Below, piece by piece: positions 25,802-39,897 of a stretch of DNA of 64,000 bases. Positions within the stretch are counted from its first letter, which is position 1. Each line of letters begins with the position of its first letter. The position numbers and the translations under genes were made by a program. Source of the DNA: Impatiens glandulifera. Taxonomy: Eukaryota > Streptophyta > Magnoliopsida > Ericales > Balsaminaceae. The notes beneath the pieces were generated by a model. The model was not told the DNA's origin. It saw only the letters and a list, made by a program, of their open reading frames with translations, and did no database searches. The DNA lies in assembly GCF_907164915.1 (NCBI RefSeq), contig NC_061866.1, forward strand, positions 41,356,320 through 41,420,319, in the 5' to 3' direction.

Positions 25802-26845
25802 TTAGTACATCTTCTCTTCACTCATCTGCATCTTCGCAATGTAATCAAACAAACTCCCATCAAAACACCTTCTTACTGCCTCCTTAGACAACATTCCTTC
25901 ACTATCTCGAGCTAGAACATACAGCGTTATCCACTCTACCTTGGCTGCAAACCTGTTTATCAATTTCAATATTACAATAATACTATACTAAACGAAAACA
26001 AGAATCTCTTCTTTCTCGTTCGTAATTCATACATACCATCCAAAGAAGTCCAATGCTACTCGATTTGCTTCAGTCATCGCCCACATCTCCCCAAAAGTGA
26101 GCCTATCAGGTATAGTGAGTGCGTACTTGCTAAACATGTTCTCAAAGTTCACCGGCATGTACCTTCCTTCAGTATCATAAGTTCCAGAATCACTTCCATG
26201 TTTGGCTTTATGGATGTTGGCTATGTATATAGGAAGGAATGGAGAAGGTATCCATCCCTTCACACCCACATTCCACAACATATGTTAGAAATGGCTACTA
26301 GTTCACAAGATTTGTTGATTTAAAAGCAGAAAATACTCACAGGAAGAGAAGGATAACTCATAGCTCCGTTTATAAACATAGACATTACAAGAGATACAAT
26401 AATATTGAAACCCAGTTGACGAAAACCTGAATCTCAAACAATATCATCAAAATCTGAAGAACCCATATATCAAAATTGACAATTTCATTTGAAAATCTGT
26501 ACCTGAATAAGTTTCCCATGGGTAGACTATTCCATTGTCATCTTGATCAAAGAAGGAAGCATGTTGTTGGAGGACACTCATGCCATATTGAGGGTGCCCT
26601 ATTGTTCCTTGTGGATGGTCCATATCAGGAGCAGTCGAACCTCTAGCCAAGTCTGCATATTTGATGAAAAAAAGACCCAATTTCAAAGATCTAATTTGAA
26701 AGAACAAGATCTAGCTAGCAAGAGAATACATACAAGGCTTTGGAAGCGTGGTGTCGAGGTCGGAGCGAACACTGCGCTCGACGGTAACGGGGGCAAGGGG
26801 AGCCTCCGATGATAAGGCGTCCTTGTCTTGAGTCGTCGTCATCAT
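25802..26845 (-). CDS. caleosin (lipid-droplet peroxygenase family)
   Basis: Five exons on the minus strand: 26734-26845, 26503-26652, 26341-26426, 26037-26257 and 25802-25952, giving 239 residues, the usual length. Order of features: a hydrophilic N-terminus, His68 in LQQHASFF (heme ligand position), an EF-hand calcium loop at about 73-84 ([12 protein letters not shown]), a hydrophobic hairpin at about 90-125 with the proline knot ([10 protein letters not shown]), a second His region ([12 protein letters not shown]), and a C-terminal domain with [12 protein letters not shown] and RRCFDGSLF. Caleosins sit in the oil-body or membrane monolayer and oxidise fatty acids using hydroperoxides. The second ATG, three bases after the first, could equally be the start. 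The long N-terminus is like that of seed and stress types. Confidence 0.95.
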
Positions 26846-27550
26846 GTATGTGTGTTAATCTGATGAACTGTGAATGAAGTTTATGGTTTTCTGAAAATGG
26901 TTGTCATCTGAGATTGAATTAGGTTTACATATATAGATAGACTAATACTAGCTAGAAGCACCGAATGACTTCCGTGGCAAGCATGCGAAGCGACAAGTAG
27001 AAATAGAGATGAAGATGAAGATGAAGATGAAGGTAACAGATGCATTTCTTCTTCAATTTTGCATGCAAACTCCATTTGGCATCTTCATCTCTTTATCAAT
27101 GCCACGTTTTCACATCTTTACCCTATAATTTCAGAATTCAACCACTATTTGTTTTTTCTTTTCATTTTATCTAGTGCCCTACTAATCAACATCTTTTGAG
27201 TTTTATTCAATTTGTCCTTAACAAATTGTCACAATTTGATCAAATAGCGTTTTAAATTTAAATGGGACATGAACGAGTCTCATACTAGTTTAAAAAAAAA
27301 AAGACATAATAGAGATTTTTAATTCTCATCTTTACCTTAAACTTTTAAATAAAAGTGAATTTATATGTATAAAGTTATGAGCTTTTTTGTTCTATTAAAA
27401 TTAATATGAAAACTTAAATCTTTAATACTGATTTAAAATAATTTTATAGTTAATATTTATATTATGTGACTTGCTTAATCATTTTTTAATTAGAATTTTT
27501 TAAGAATTTATTTGAGTCCTTTAATCTATAAATTAAGACTCATTGTCATT
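26846..27550. other. caleosin 5' flank and spacer
   Basis: The caleosin promoter region. A short GATGAAGATGAA-type repeat lies at 27008-27030. No other feature supported. Confidence 0.4.
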
Positions 27551-27554
27551 TTAA

Positions 27555-27880
27555 AATTTTTTTTTGACAAAATGACCATAAAAAAGGGTTAAATGCGTTG
27601 GTGACCAGCGCATAAATTAAATTGCGTTGATAATTACTTAATTTTTTTTGACGAAAATACCCCTTTCGCGTAACGCGAAGGGGAGGATCGTCACGTGAAG
27701 AAAAGACATGTGAAAAATCCAGAATGATCGTGCCTTTCGCGTGACGATCCCGCCCCTTCGCGTTACAATCCCGCCCTTTGCGTGAGACGGGTAATTTTGT
27801 CAAAATATTTTGAAGTGGTCATTTTCGCGCGCATTTAAGATTATCTTTATGATCATTTCGTCAAATTTTTTGAATTGAAG
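27555..27880. mobile_element. foldback/MITE-like element with CG-rich core
   Basis: The left end reads TTTTTTTTGACAAAATGACC and the right end, in reverse complement, reads AAAATTTGACGAAATGATCA, giving imperfect terminal inverted repeats about 300 bp apart. The core is unusually CG-rich for this window and repeats CCCTTTCGCGT in both orientations, including a hairpin of 11 paired bases around 27660-27685. No coding sense. Confidence 0.55.
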
Positions 27881-28132
27881 TAGGTAACATTTTTTTAATA
27901 TCTTTTCAAAACAAGTAAAAAAAAATAAAATTTAATCGATATATCATTTATAAGATTAATGATAGATGTGATTATTTTATGAGAATGTTTTTTTAGTGAT
28001 TACAATAATATAATAATAAATTAATAAAATGAAAAAACAATGGTTTCTAAATAGTTGACTTTACTAGCCTGAATGAATTCAAATGTCTCCAATTCCATCC
28101 GGAGCAATTTCAATAGCAAGATCGGGCAAAAA
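27881..28132. other. spacer and 5' region of DUF716 gene
   Basis: AT-rich. An in-frame ATG at 28073 would add 20 residues to the next gene. Confidence 0.4.
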
Positions 28133-28993
28133 ATGTCGACACTGGCGACACACTTCTCTGCATTTCTCTTCCTCTTCCCTATTGGTATCCGCCGCTTGAT
28201 TTGCTCTTCCTCCCTCTACCTCAAGAACCCATCAATTTACCGATCCAAAGCTTGGTATTTCTCGGAACCCAAATGGAAGAACTTTGATTTCTACATCCTT
28301 CTAATCATGCTTCCCATTGCTTCACTCTCCGAACTTTTCTTCTTCCTCACCATTCCCGGTAATCCCACTTTCCAATTCGGCTTCTTGCAGGGATCCACGG
28401 TCGTTTTCTTCTTCTGGTTACTTTATCTGCTGATCATTTTCCGAGAAAACTGGGACCCTTTTCTTGTTCCTGAGTATTTTATATTTATTTGTGCTGGAAT
28501 TTTATTCCTGACTGATTACATGACGATAGGAAAAGGGTTAAGTGGCCTTGCTGGATCTGTCTATGAAATGCTGGGCTTATTGACTCTCCATTGCGCTGCT
28601 TTCTGTCTCTATCTTTCAATTAGACCGGCTGCATTTTTTGCTGAATTTATGTTGTCTTCTGGACTTGTCTTCAAGGGAACATGGGCTTTACAAACTGGGT
28701 TGTCCTTTTATACTGACACATTTGCACTCAAAGGGTGTGATAATCTTTCTATTGCCCTTGTTGATGGGAGGACTGATGTTAAGTGTGATCTAGATGAATA
28801 CAAGCTTAGGGGTCAGGCTTTGATGCTGCTATTGTTCATTGTTCATGCAACTGCGGTTTTTATCGTTTGCCTAGTGTTATTTGGAGTTTGTAATCAAAGA
28901 TTGAGGCAAGGAGGGTCAAGTGGGTCATTGTTGGCAGAACTTCAGGCTGAAACTGGGGTGAATCGAACAGTTCATGAGTTTGAATTAGAGTGA
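28133..28993 (+). CDS. DUF716 / TMEM45-like multi-pass membrane protein
   Basis: Single exon, 286 residues from the ATG at 28133. I prefer this start because family members begin MxTLxxH, followed by a hydrophobic segment, as here (MSTLATHFSAFLFLFPIGI). The protein has about seven hydrophobic spans: IGIRRLI at the start, FYILLIMLPIASLSELFFF, GSTVVFFFWLLYLLIIF, YFIFICAGILFL, MLGLLTLHCAAFCLYLSI, a GLVFKGTWALQTGL span, and ALMLLLFIVHATAVFIVCLV. This matches plant DUF716 proteins, whose biochemical function is unknown. The C-terminus is hydrophilic and ends HEFELE. The gene converges on ARPC2B, 955 bp downstream. Confidence 0.88.
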   Translation: MSTLATHFSAFLFLFPIGIRRLICSSSLYLKNPSIYRSKAWYFSEPKWKNFDFYILLIMLPIASLSELFFFLTIPGNPTFQFGFLQGSTVVFFFWLLYLLIIFRENWDPFLVPEYFIFICAGILFLTDYMTIGKGLSGLAGSVYEMLGLLTLHCAAFCLYLSIRPAAFFAEFMLSSGLVFKGTWALQTGLSFYTDTFALKGCDNLSIALVDGRTDVKCDLDEYKLRGQALMLLLFIVHATAVFIVCLVLFGVCNQRLRQGGSSGSLLAELQAETGVNRTVHEFELE

Positions 28994-29948
28994 GAGCTTG
29001 ATTTTCTGTTCTCTTCTTATCTGTACTTACTTCAAATGAAATATCAAACTTTTATACTTTAAATCTCACAGGATATCCTTTCACCATTATAGTTTCTCTT
29101 CTTCGCAGTTTGCAATTGAGAACAATATTATTCAAATCTTGTTTTGTCATGATGTATCTCTTTCTGGTTAATTTACGACAACTCGTGCCATAACTTAATA
29201 CTCTTCATTGTTTTTTTGGCGGGATGTTTCAACATGATTCATGCGACTTTTGTGTTAACTGAGGACTAATGAATATAGATTTGGAAGTATTTACTGTGTA
29301 GGCCTTGCTCTATTGAACACTCATTCTGTTATTAGATTTTGCAAGATGTAAACAATTGGCTGTCTCTTTTCATTGTTGATAGTGTCAGCTGCACTCATAT
29401 AAAGATGGAATTCAATTGTTCCATTTAGGCTTAATCATAATCATACCAGTAAATGTGAAATGTTTTTAGCTAAAACAATTGCTGATGGTTTGTCAAAAAG
29501 GTTCTTTTAGAGACTCTGCTTCTCTTTGAATTTCTGAAAAAGCTCAGTATTGGCACATATCCACCCAGATCTATGGTGTTCTCACTGCTAATCTGAATTT
29601 TTCTTTGGAGATGAAAATGTCAATTATGGCGAGGTATTTTCCAAGATCTGATGTTATTGTTGTTCTTCAGTGTGATACTTATGTATTGGGACAAATGCAG
29701 ATAGATAATACGAGAAATGTGGTATGGGCTCCTCATGGACATACCACATTTCTGAAATCTCCAGGTATTAATGGATACAATTTGAGTATATATCTCTATA
29801 TGTGATTGTGATTGAACAGATATATTCTCAATAATTACAGATTTCCTTTGATTCAACAAGATAAGCATTGCGAATCATATTGTTAACTGAAATCTATTTC
29901 ATGATAACGTGTATTTTCATGTATCATTGTTTTAATATTGGCAAAAGC
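28994..29948. other. convergent 3' UTR region
   Basis: Shared 3' flanks of the DUF716 gene (+) and ARPC2B (-). Small open frames here have no recognisable similarity. Confidence 0.5.
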
Positions 29949-31744
29949 TCAGTCCAGCTTTCTATATCTCAGTGCAGAGCGATATTTGGGTATTGTCGAG
30001 TATTGTCGCCGAAGCTGACTGAAAGCTTGAATTTTAATTCGGGAATGGGCTTTCTTCATGAAATTGGATCTATGATGTAGTATTTGTCTCTTTGAGAAGC
30101 TCACTAGTTGCCCCATACACCCTTTCCCTGCACCAAGTCAAATTGAATCTGTGAATTCATGCCACTGTTATTATTATTATTATGCCTTAAAACAGTTCAA
30201 GAAAAAAGAAATCAGGAGAGTATGTAGTTTGAAGTGGAAACATACCCCTTTCTTTCTTTTCTTGTTGTTGCTCCTCAACTACTCTTCCAGTTTGCAGTAT
30301 CTGGGTGTTTCCAAAGATCAATAGGAAGATTAAATGAAGTTTATTTCAGTATTTTCACTTTTTTTTATGATATTTGTTTATACCTCGACCAGATTTTGTA
30401 GACGACTCCTCATCCTGCGCTGAATAAAACTTCGTGTACACTGTTTGAGAAAAACCCATCATGGAATTCAAGATCTAACACTAATAGCCTAAGCCGAAAT
30501 ACAAAAAAGGTGTATTTTTAAATAAAATTTTACCTTCACATGATGTTTAATGAATGCATAGAAGTTCAATAGGCTCCATACTGTCTTGTCTAGCCTTTTG
30601 CCTTCAACATGTCGTGGATAGATTTCTGTTGAAACATAAATTGATTATATGATTCGTTGTCATTTATTTGTTCTGAAATAATTGCATTTTATTACCAAAT
30701 GATACAAATCCTCCATTGGTGCTCAAGTCTTCAAAGGTCTCTCCTCTTAGCTCGGGAGGTGGAATTGGGGACCACATACATGGAGGAGCTTCTTCCCATT
30801 TGTCCAAACTTCCAACTGCGGTGAGTTCCTGTCATAATTTGTTCTATTTTTATAGATTTTTCGGTTTTCTTGTAGTTTTCCTAGTCAGCTCATATGAAAC
30901 AAACCTGGAAGAAGGCAGTTGCAATAATCACATCAGTGTCTTCTTTAAAACGAATGGGAAATACTGCCATCACTTTATCCGACTGTTTGATGATATAAAA
31001 AGGTTCTCTTGGATGATAAACAAGTTTCATTGGCTTGTACATCCCTCGAGATATAGTCTGCGTTTGGATGTTCTGCAACATTTCTTTCAGTTGGTAGCTC
31101 ACTATGATTGCTTGAACCGATGAGATTTCTGTTATTATCTTGAGTGATTCTAGAAAGAAAACATTATATTTAGTTTTTAAAAAAGTGAAGAATTATTACT
31201 ATATATTAAATCTGAAAAGAACTAACCTTTTTTTCCATTCGGGATTTTGTTGAAATCAACTCTCATAGTGATTTGGTATGATTCTCTTGGTGGGTAGACA
31301 ATATTGATAACATCAGGATGAATTCCCTTTATCGTCTCTATGGCATATTGTGGAAGGCCATGCGAGAATGCTCGATGAGATAACAATGGTGTTGAGATTG
31401 ATAAGTATGCATGGTAAGGCTCTAATAACGAGGACTGTAAACGAGAATATCAATAATAGAGTTTTTGTTAGACTTTGTCATTGATCTATTATGAAGAACA
31501 ATGTTTATATATTTTACCTGGATGTGATATTCGACAGATCCGAATTCATGTAAGTGATGATCCAGGTTCATTGGCCTTTCACCATTGCTGACAAAGTAAA
31601 AAGGTAAAGTCAGTAACTTTGTAATCTTTCTATTGTTCTTGTGCTTGGGTGATTTCTTGTTGTGAAATGTTAATTAATTAGTTACCTGTAGAGTTTCAGA
31701 AGAATCTGCTTGAGGGCTGGGGATGCTCTTTCAAAACATGCCAT
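29949..31744 (-). CDS. ARPC2B: Arp2/3 complex subunit 2B (ARPC2 / p34-Arc)
   Basis: Nine short exons on the minus strand: 31686-31744, 31518-31587, 31227-31434, 30905-31149, 30696-30828, 30534-30625, 30384-30440, 30246-30300 and 29949-30127. All are GT-AG and stay in phase to give 365 residues. It begins MACFERASPALKQILLKLY. It carries HLHEFGSVEYHIQ, LSISTPLL, GMYKPMKLVYHPREPFY, FPIRFKEDTDVIIATAFFQ, WSPIPPPELRGE and RHVEGKRLDKTVWSLLNFYA, and has the basic Arg/Lys-rich tail seen in plant 2B-type subunits. ARPC2 with ARPC4 forms the structural core of the Arp2/3 actin-nucleating complex. The 2B tail and length (374 residues in Arabidopsis, as I recall) argue against the 2A paralogue. All exons are short, so no long frame reveals this gene. 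Confidence 0.93.
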
Positions 31745-33160
31745 CTTTCTCTCAATGGCAATGAGAAGAGAGGTGAAAGGACTTCAATTCCCATATTCTT
31801 TTTATTTATCTTTTTTAGGTTTTATGGTTGGCGGTTGAGACCCTTTTGAGTGAAATGCAAGTTCTGAACAACCATCATTTTTAGTGACCTTTGAAGCAAC
31901 AAAGTCTTGCATATAAAGAATGAAAATAAAATGGGGCATCACATTCAATCTTGATCATCACATAATTCAACCTCAAAACCATAGGGCAGTCTGAAAGATA
32001 AAAAACCGCTAGATTTCTATTATCTTCTTAATGCTTCTACATTTCTATTCTTTTTCGAGCATAGTTAACATTCGTTTGTTCCCTTTACGTAAAAGCAGAC
32101 TAAGGTAGTGTGGTAGGGTTGATAACTTAATTTATCACTTAAATTAATATATTAAGAACTTATTTAATATAAGTTTATTTGATAACACATTATTATAATT
32201 ATTTTTTTATAGACTTTAGTAAAAATATGTTAAAAATAATAAGTTAAAAAAGTTATTTTAAAAGTCAAAAAAATACTAAAAAAATAAATTGAAAGACCTC
32301 TTTACCCTTGTAATTTTAAATTACCTACTATATATTGAATTAGGTTTTTACTATTCATTATACTCATATTCTTTTACTCGATCGAATTTAGTAAGTTTAT
32401 TTTCTCTAATCTTCTAAATTTTCTTTTATTAGATTGATCTTGATAAGAATGTTTATCAATGTTTGTAGATGAAATTAAACATTTATTTGATTACATAATT
32501 CTTTTTGTTATATTATTTGATTCAATTTTTTTTTTTTTAATTTGTTAACCGTTATTTTTCTTGTTTGGAGTTCTAAAAAGTGTGTTATTCTTCTTGTTTG
32601 GAGTTCTAGAAAGTGACACAAATAGAAGATTAATTAAATAAAATTCGAGTTTTTATAAATATTTATGCGGCTCATAAATTCTTAATGGAATGATTGTAAT
32701 TTATTGACTGCAATTTAAATAATTTAACGTTCTTTTCTGCCTGTATATAAAAATATACAATAGTTTAAAAAGAGATTAGGAAAAGAAGAATATAGATAAA
32801 TTTAGGGAATAGTCATTTTTTTTTGTGCTGGTGTTTCACCTAATGTATCTTTATTATTTGACATACTCATTAATCATCCTAGTTTGGTATATATATATAG
32901 TTTGATATATATATATTTGAACATAATAAAGTAGAAGTCATTCATTATTCCATCCATCAATAATTGAAGAGAAAGAATAGACATTATTTTTAAAAGTTAT
33001 TAAAAACTATGAATAACTGAAGAGAAACAACATATATTATTATATAGAACGTCATCAGAAATTAGTAAGTACTTATTATAAAAAATATATATGTATTCAT
33101 TTGTGACAATTTAATAGATATATATTCATTTGTTTTTGGGTGCAGATTAGTCATGATAAT
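31745..33160. other. spacer upstream of ARPC2B
   Basis: Contains the ARPC2B promoter side, then AT-rich DNA. A small direct duplication (CTTGTTTGGAGTTCTA twice) lies at about 32559-32608. No gene supported. Confidence 0.4.
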
Positions 33161-33845
33161 TTTTTTTTCTAACTAAGAGACATTTATTTTATGATAAAAA
33201 TCTGATTTAGATTATTTTTGTTTTATTATAGAATTATTTGCTTATTTATTTATTTCATTAATATAATAATAAATGTATTTTATATTGTACTTATTTGTTG
33301 ATAAATTATTACAAATAAAATGACTAATAATATATATAGAGCAAATTGGAAAGATCCTTAACTTTTAAAATTATATTTAGATGCTTGTACTGAAGAAGTT
33401 AGGAGCGTAAATAAAAATGAATATATTTTTAAGAAAGTTTATGGGATATAATTATTAATAGTATTACAGAGAAAAAATGACTTATATTGAGTCAAAAACT
33501 ATGAAAGTTTTAGTTTTGACTCAATATAAGCTTTTATTTTTATTTTTAACACTATTGCTAATTATGTTTCATGAATGTTTATTAAAAATATTTCCATTTT
33601 ATTCTCGCTCTATCTTTTTCAATACAAGTATCTAAATATAATTTCAAAAGTTCAGGATCTTTCAAATTTGTTTTCGGCATATTATCAGCCATTTTATTTG
33701 TAATCTATCAACAAATAAGTACAATATAAGATACATTTATGATTATATCATTGAAATAAATTAATAAATAAACAAATAAGTCTCTAATAAAACAAAAAGA
33801 ATTTAAATCAGATTTTTATCTAAAGATCTCTTGATTAGAAAAAAG
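33160..33845. repeat. large inverted repeat (arms ~340 bp) with Myb/SANT-like fragments
   Basis: The left arm (about 33160-33500) and the reverse complement of the right arm (about 33512-33845) align along their whole length with moderate divergence. Shared landmarks are ATAAAAATCTGATTTA, TTGTACTTATTTGTTGATA, TTATATTTAGATGCTTGTAC (ATACTTGTAT on the other arm) and CTTATATTGAGTCAAAA at the centre. Each arm, read inwards from its own outer end, encodes a LLKLYLD(A/T)C(T/I)E piece after an initial ATG. This resembles the Myb/SANT-like domain associated with PIF/Harbinger transposons. Both copies carry stops. Confidence 0.8.
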
Positions 33846-34204
33846 TAAAAAAAAATGGTAAAACATGAATAATTTGTACTGCGATATTGTTACTTTATCT
33901 TAAATTGTCTACATTTTATTTATTAAATTGTCTGAAGACAAATGAATATACATCTATTAAATTGTTCAAAGACAAACGAATATATATATATATATATATA
34001 TATATTTTTTTTCCTTTATATAATCATAAAGGAGTAGTTACTAATTTTTTGATGTTATATGTAATAATATTTTCTCTTTTCTGATGACTTTCTACATAAT
34101 GATATTTGATCTGGACGATAGTGGCTCTCGGACTGATCTGGACGAATAGACGGGACAGTCGGCGCGTAAACGAAGAAAGAGAAACAAATTGGGAGCATAG
34201 GAGG

Positions 34205-34520
34205 CTCTCGGGTCATTTAACATTTTTATAGGTAATAACAAATGGTATAAATACCAATCGCTAATATAACTTAAGGTAATAAAGATTGGTCACTTATCCA
34301 ATCGCTATTAAGGAAGTAAATCGACTGGAGTGTATACCGATTGGTTTTGTAACCAATCGGTGTTACATGTAGTATAATAACGATTGATGTAAAGATCGAT
34401 CACTATTATCAAGTTAGTAGCGATTAGTTTTAATTCCAATCGCTATTACCTTGATAATAGCGATTGATCTTTACACCAGTTGGTAGTAATGCTCGTTATT
34501 ACCCATATTTTTACTAGTAC
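34205..34520. mobile_element. MITE-like element with AATCGCTATTA subrepeats
   Basis: Near-terminal inverted words (TAGGTAATAACAAATGG on the left; GGGTAATAACGAGCATTAC in reverse complement on the right) enclose many copies of CAATCGCTATTA and its complement. Such subterminal repeats are typical of small CACTA-type derivatives. The right half folds into a hairpin with arms of about 42 nt (34386-34427 and 34437-34480). Confidence 0.5.
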
Positions 34521-34818
34521 TAATTCGGTTCCTCATCCCATGTTTCCTGGACTCTTGAAAGTAAGGGATGAAGCTCCCACTAGTTAAAGCTAAAAAGTTT
34601 AGTTTTTATTTTCTTAAAAAAGAATGTGATCGATTATAAGCGTACATAAATAAATCAAAACCCCAATACTTGGATACTAACACACCACATACATGACTCA
34701 CTCATTACACATCAAAAAAAACAAAAACATTATTTGAGAACTCTTATATAATAATAAAATCACATATGTTATTGTCTTTCATTATATTTCCATTATTTTT
34801 ATTTTATAAAACATATGT

Positions 34819-38346
<3,528 letters not shown>

Positions 38347-39478
38347 CTTATGTGATTTTCTTGTCTTAAGATTTGAAGAATGGTTCTTATTGAGGAACCT
38401 TTTATAGATTTTAAAAACTATGGCAATACTAATAACTATTAGAATGTATCCCGTGCATTTGCACGAGTAATAATATAAAAAATCGTGAAAAAAATATTAC
38501 GGTAAAATTTTTATGGGTGGGTCAACCCAATATCCGACTCAAGTATCCATTTACTCTCACATATATCAAAATTAACCACAGCTCTCGACCCGACAATCCG
38601 GACATTTTAAAAATTAAACATCATTATATATATATATAGATTAGTTAGTTAAAAAGTTGAACTTATATTATTAAAATGTCACGCGTTTATCAAATTTTGA
38701 AGTGAATTTAAAATATAAAGTATTATTAGTCTAATTGGTTAAAAGGTTGTACTTGTTTTGTTATGTTGCAAGTTCGAACCATACCTATATCATTTTTAAT
38801 TTTATTTTTAACCGTTTTAAATTTATGGGCGGGTCAACCCACAATCCGACCCAAATATCCATTTACTCTCACATATATCCAAATTAACCACAGCTCTCGA
38901 CCCGGCAATCCGGACACTTTAAAAATTAAGCATCATTATATATATATAGATTAATTAGTTAAAAAGTTGAACTTATATTGTTAAAATGTCACACGTTTAT
39001 CAAATTTTGGGTTGAATTTAAAAAATAAAGTGTTATTAGCTTAGTTGGTTAAAAAGTTGTACTTGTTTTGTTAGGTTGCAAGTTCGAACCATACCTATAG
39101 CATTTTTAATTTTATTTTTAACCGTTTTAAGTTTATGGGCGGGTCAACCCACAATCCGACCCAAATATCATTTACTCTCACATATATTCAAATTAACCAC
39201 AACTCTCGACCCGGCAATCCGGACACTTCAAAAATTAAGCATCATTATATATTTAAAATATAAAGTATTATTAGTCTAGTTGGTTAAAAGGTTGTACTTG
39301 TTTTGTTAGGTTGCAAGTTCGAACAATACCTATAGGATTTTTAATTTTATTTTTAACCGTTTTAAGTTTATGGGCGGGTCAACCCACAATCCGACCCAAG
39401 TATCATTTACTCTCACATATATCAAAATTAACCACAGCTCTCGACCCGGCAATCCGGACACTTTAAAAATTAAGCATC

Positions 39479-39536
<58 letters not shown>
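39479..39536 (+). repeat. (TA)n microsatellite inside Helitron unit
   Basis: Expanded TA run at the junction of two units; most other junctions have only 4-10 TA pairs. Confidence 0.95.
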
Positions 39537-39538
<2 letters not shown>

Positions 39539-39831
39539 TTAGTTAGTTAAAAAGTTGAACTTATATTGTTAAAATATCATACGTTTATCAAATTTTGGGT
39601 TGAATATAAAATGTAAAGTGTTATTAGCCTAGTTGGTTAAAAAGTTGTATTTGTTTTGTTATGTTGCAATTTCGAACCATACCTATAGCATTTTTAATTT
39701 TATTTTTAACCGTTTTAAGTTTATGGGCAGGTCAACCCACAATCCGACCCAAGTATCATTTACTCTCACATATATCAAAATTAACCACAGCTCTCGACCC
39801 GGCAATCCGGACACTTTAAAAATTAAGCATC

Positions 39832-39833
<2 letters not shown>

Positions 39834-39894
<61 letters not shown>
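39834..39894 (+). repeat. (TA)n microsatellite inside Helitron unit
   Basis: A second expanded TA run at the next unit junction. Confidence 0.95.

Positions 39895-39897
<3 letters not shown>

Noticed and set aside
30716..31123. 135 aa plus-strand ORF
   Set aside because: It is antisense to ARPC2B exons 4 and 5 and crosses an intron; no similarity seen.
38700..38830. A/B boxes in the Helitron units as genuine tRNA genes
   Set aside because: No acceptor or anticodon stems can be formed around the boxes; only the promoter-like words remain.
39633..39896. Recurrent small ORFs in the Helitron arrays (NHTYSIFNFIF..., VRTIPISFLILFL... types)
   Set aside because: They repeat only because the DNA unit repeats. 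They end in TA microsatellites, vary in frame and show no coding conservation.
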